From NCBI GenBank assembly GCA_030606165.1, contig JAUWGZ010000066.1, positions 1-7,262 of the forward strand: 7,262 nucleotides of DNA. Reading direction: 5' to 3'. The notes beneath the pieces were generated by a model that was not told the DNA's origin, searched no databases, and saw only the letters and a program-made list of their open reading frames with translations. The stretch is from Dehalococcoidia bacterium. GTDB taxonomy: Bacteria > Chloroflexota > Dehalococcoidia > GIF9 > AB-539-J10. Both the position numbers and the translations under genes were made by a program. Below, piece after piece: positions 5,553 to 7,262 of this stretch (within the stretch, counting starts at the first letter, position 1; each line of letters opens with the position of its first letter).

Positions 5553-7262
5553 CTACCAGCGAAGAGGTCTCTGCCAGGCCTCTTTGAGTTCAGCAATGAG
5601 AACTGAAAGCACTATTTCCCTATCAAGACCGTAGACCTCGAGTCTTTCTTTGCTCGTAACTTGACCGATGGCGGCGAAATCAACCCCAGCCATCATACCC
5701 TCGAACTGGTGCCTGTCCTCGGGGGCTACCTCTACCAAGAACCTGGTATTCGATTCGGAGAAGAGCACGTAATCGTCTCGATTCATGGCTTCGCCCAGCG
5801 GCACTTGCCCCAAATGGATTACCATCCCTAAACTTCCGGCGAAGGCCATCTCAGCGGCAGCCACCCCAATGCCTCCTTCACTCAGGTCATGGCAGGCCCT
5901 GACCAGGCCCTTCTCCATGACGGCGCTGAGGGCGTCCATGAGCTTCTTCCCTTTCTTGGAGTCAACCTCGGGCACCCTGTTCCCCACATAACCATGAATG
6001 CCGTAGTATTGTGAGCCGCCAAGCTCATTCAACGTGGTGCCGATGATGTAGACCAGGTCGTCCTCTCGCTTGCAATCCATGGTAACCGCCCTCTCCACAT
6101 TATCCATCACCGCCACTGCGGAGATGAGCAGCGTGGGTGGAATGGAGATGCTCTCTTTTTCGGTCTCAAACTCATTATAGAGACTGTCCTTTCCGGAGAT
6201 GAAGGGAGTATCGTAGCCGAGAGCAACATCGTAGCAGGCTTGTGCCGCCCGCACCAGGCCCCCCAGTCTGTCCGGCTTGTCTGGATTGCCCCAACAGAAG
6301 TTATCCAGCAGTGCCACTCTCCGAAGGCTGCCCCCAACAGCCACAACTTGCCGCAACGCCTCATCTATAGCGGAGGCGGCCATCCAGTACGGGTCGATGT
6401 CACCATACTTGGGATTGATGCCGTTGGCGACGGCGATGCCCATATCTGAGTCGAGTATCGGTCTGACGATGGCGGCGTCACTGGGGCCATCATTGTTTAC
6501 CCCCGTGAGGGGCTTGAGAACGCTACCGCCCTGCACTTCGTGGTCGTACTGGCGTATCACCCATTCTTTACTGCAAACATTCCACGAAGCCAGAATACGC
6601 AACAGGTCTTCACGCAGGTCAGTTGGCTGCGGAAAGTCCGGCTCTGCATGCTGTGGCAGCTCCCAGACAGCCTCCTTCTCCAGTTGAGGCAGCCCTTTAT
6701 GCAGGAACTCCATATCGAGGTCGCCAACCAGATTGCCTTCGTAGAAAAGCTCAAGCCGTCGAGTATCGGTGAACTCTCCGATGACGGTAGCTTCTACCCC
6801 CTCACCCTGGAAAAGAAAAATCAACTGGTCAACTGTGTTTGGTGGCACAGCCAGCACCATCCGTTCCTGAGATTCAGATATCCATATCTCTGTGTAGGAG
6901 AGCCCCGAATACTTCAGAGGGACCCGCTCCAGGTAAACACGTACGCCCGTTTCCTCAGCCATCTCCCCCACCGCCGATGAAAGCCCACCCCCTCCACAAT
7001 CGGTGATTCGCCGGTATAGTCGCCGGTCCCGCGCCTTGAGGAGGACATCTATCAGCTTCTTCTCCGTAATGGGGTCGCCAATCTGAACGGAGCTGGCGGA
7101 GGTAGCCTCCGACTCCTTGCTAAGCTCTCCCGAGGCGAAGGTAACGCCATGGATTCCATCACGTCCGGTCCTGCCCCCCACCAGAACCACCAAGTCTCCA
7201 ATCTGCTGCTGGCCCCTCTGGCTCATGCTCGCGGGTAACAGACCCACTGTCCCGCAGAAGAC
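5553..7262 (-). CDS. purL: Phosphoribosylformylglycinamidine synthase PurL (possibly the PurSL fusion form), N-terminus outside window
   Basis: The 569 visible residues are the C-terminal part of the FGAM synthetase that uses ATP and PurQ-derived ammonia to convert FGAR to FGAM. The frame stays open to the right edge (VFCGTVG...), so the GTG at 7247 is not the true start. Motifs in order, numbered from the first visible residue: GGRTGRDGIHGVTFAS (29-44), SVQIGDPITEK (58-68), TDCGGGGLSSA (87-97), SESQERM (129-135), YDHEVQGGSV (239-248), LLDNFCWGNP (318-327), ISGKDSLYNE (355-364) and ACHDLSEGGIGVAAAEMA (456-473). Both repeated AIRS-like halves are present. The motif style is like that of PurSL fusions, but the PurS part, if any, lies beyond the window. 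purQ follows after 8 bp. Confidence 0.96.
   Translation of the reverse strand, partial: VFCGTVGLLPASMSQRGQQQIGDLVVLVGGRTGRDGIHGVTFASGELSKESEATSASSVQIGDPITEKKLIDVLLKARDRRLYRRITDCGGGGLSSAVGEMAEETGVRVYLERVPLKYSGLSYTEIWISESQERMVLAVPPNTVDQLIFLFQGEGVEATVIGEFTDTRRLELFYEGNLVGDLDMEFLHKGLPQLEKEAVWELPQHAEPDFPQPTDLREDLLRILASWNVCSKEWVIRQYDHEVQGGSVLKPLTGVNNDGPSDAAIVRPILDSDMGIAVANGINPKYGDIDPYWMAASAIDEALRQVVAVGGSLRRVALLDNFCWGNPDKPDRLGGLVRAAQACYDVALGYDTPFISGKDSLYNEFETEKESISIPPTLLISAVAVMDNVERAVTMDCKREDDLVYIIGTTLNELGGSQYYGIHGYVGNRVPEVDSKKGKKLMDALSAVMEKGLVRACHDLSEGGIGVAAAEMAFAGSLGMVIHLGQVPLGEAMNRDDYVLFSESNTRFLVEVAPEDRHQFEGMMAGVDFAAIGQVTSKERLEVYGLDREIVLSVLIAELKEAWQRPLRW

Noticed and set aside
6277..6980. Plus-strand open frames of 136 and 146 codons
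   Set aside because: They lie opposite the conserved body of purL and have no family resemblance or ribosome binding site.
7245..7247. GTG at 7247 as the start of purL
   Set aside because: The frame continues to the window edge with family-like residues (VFCGTVG), and the N-terminal domain of PurL would otherwise be missing.

Overview
The window is 7,262 bp of compact bacterial DNA with every supported protein gene on the minus strand, so transcription runs from right to left. Base composition is near 50% GC by eye, Shine-Dalgarno (SD) sites are strong (AAGGAGG type), and two genes use TTG starts. The gene content fits an anaerobe: a non-pyrrolysine MttB-type methyltransferase next to a cobalamin-reactivation-type protein, plus a PurL of the kind often fused to PurS and a long PurQ. 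A Chloroflexota lineage such as Dehalococcoidia is my best guess, but nothing here proves it.

Right part (7262 to 2404): a run of biosynthetic genes. The 3' part of purL enters at the right edge and is followed after 8 bp by purQ. These are the synthetase and glutaminase of the fourth step of purine synthesis. After 93 bp comes nadE (glutamine-dependent NAD+ synthetase), with a possible extended -10 promoter of its own. One base after the nadE stop is a 74-codon two-helix membrane protein whose SD lies inside the end of nadE. It overlaps by 4 bp (ATGA) a YbjQ/UPF0145 family gene. A strong 12-13 bp hairpin 28 nt past the last stop closes this unit.

Middle (2403 to 1858): about 545 bp without a convincing gene. 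It holds the hairpin, several short palindromes, a weak promoter candidate, and a short doubtful 35-codon frame.

Left part (1857 to 1): a second unit made of a 227-aa protein with a methionine-synthase (MetH) activation-type AdoMet motif and a terminal cysteine cluster. It is followed 11 bp later by an MttB-superfamily methyltransferase that runs off the left edge. Together they look like a corrinoid-dependent methyl-transfer module; the corrinoid protein itself is not in the window and may lie just beyond position 1.

Most of the window is ordinary housekeeping sequence. The methyltransferase/activator pair and the small membrane protein/YbjQ pair are the parts whose exact function is open.
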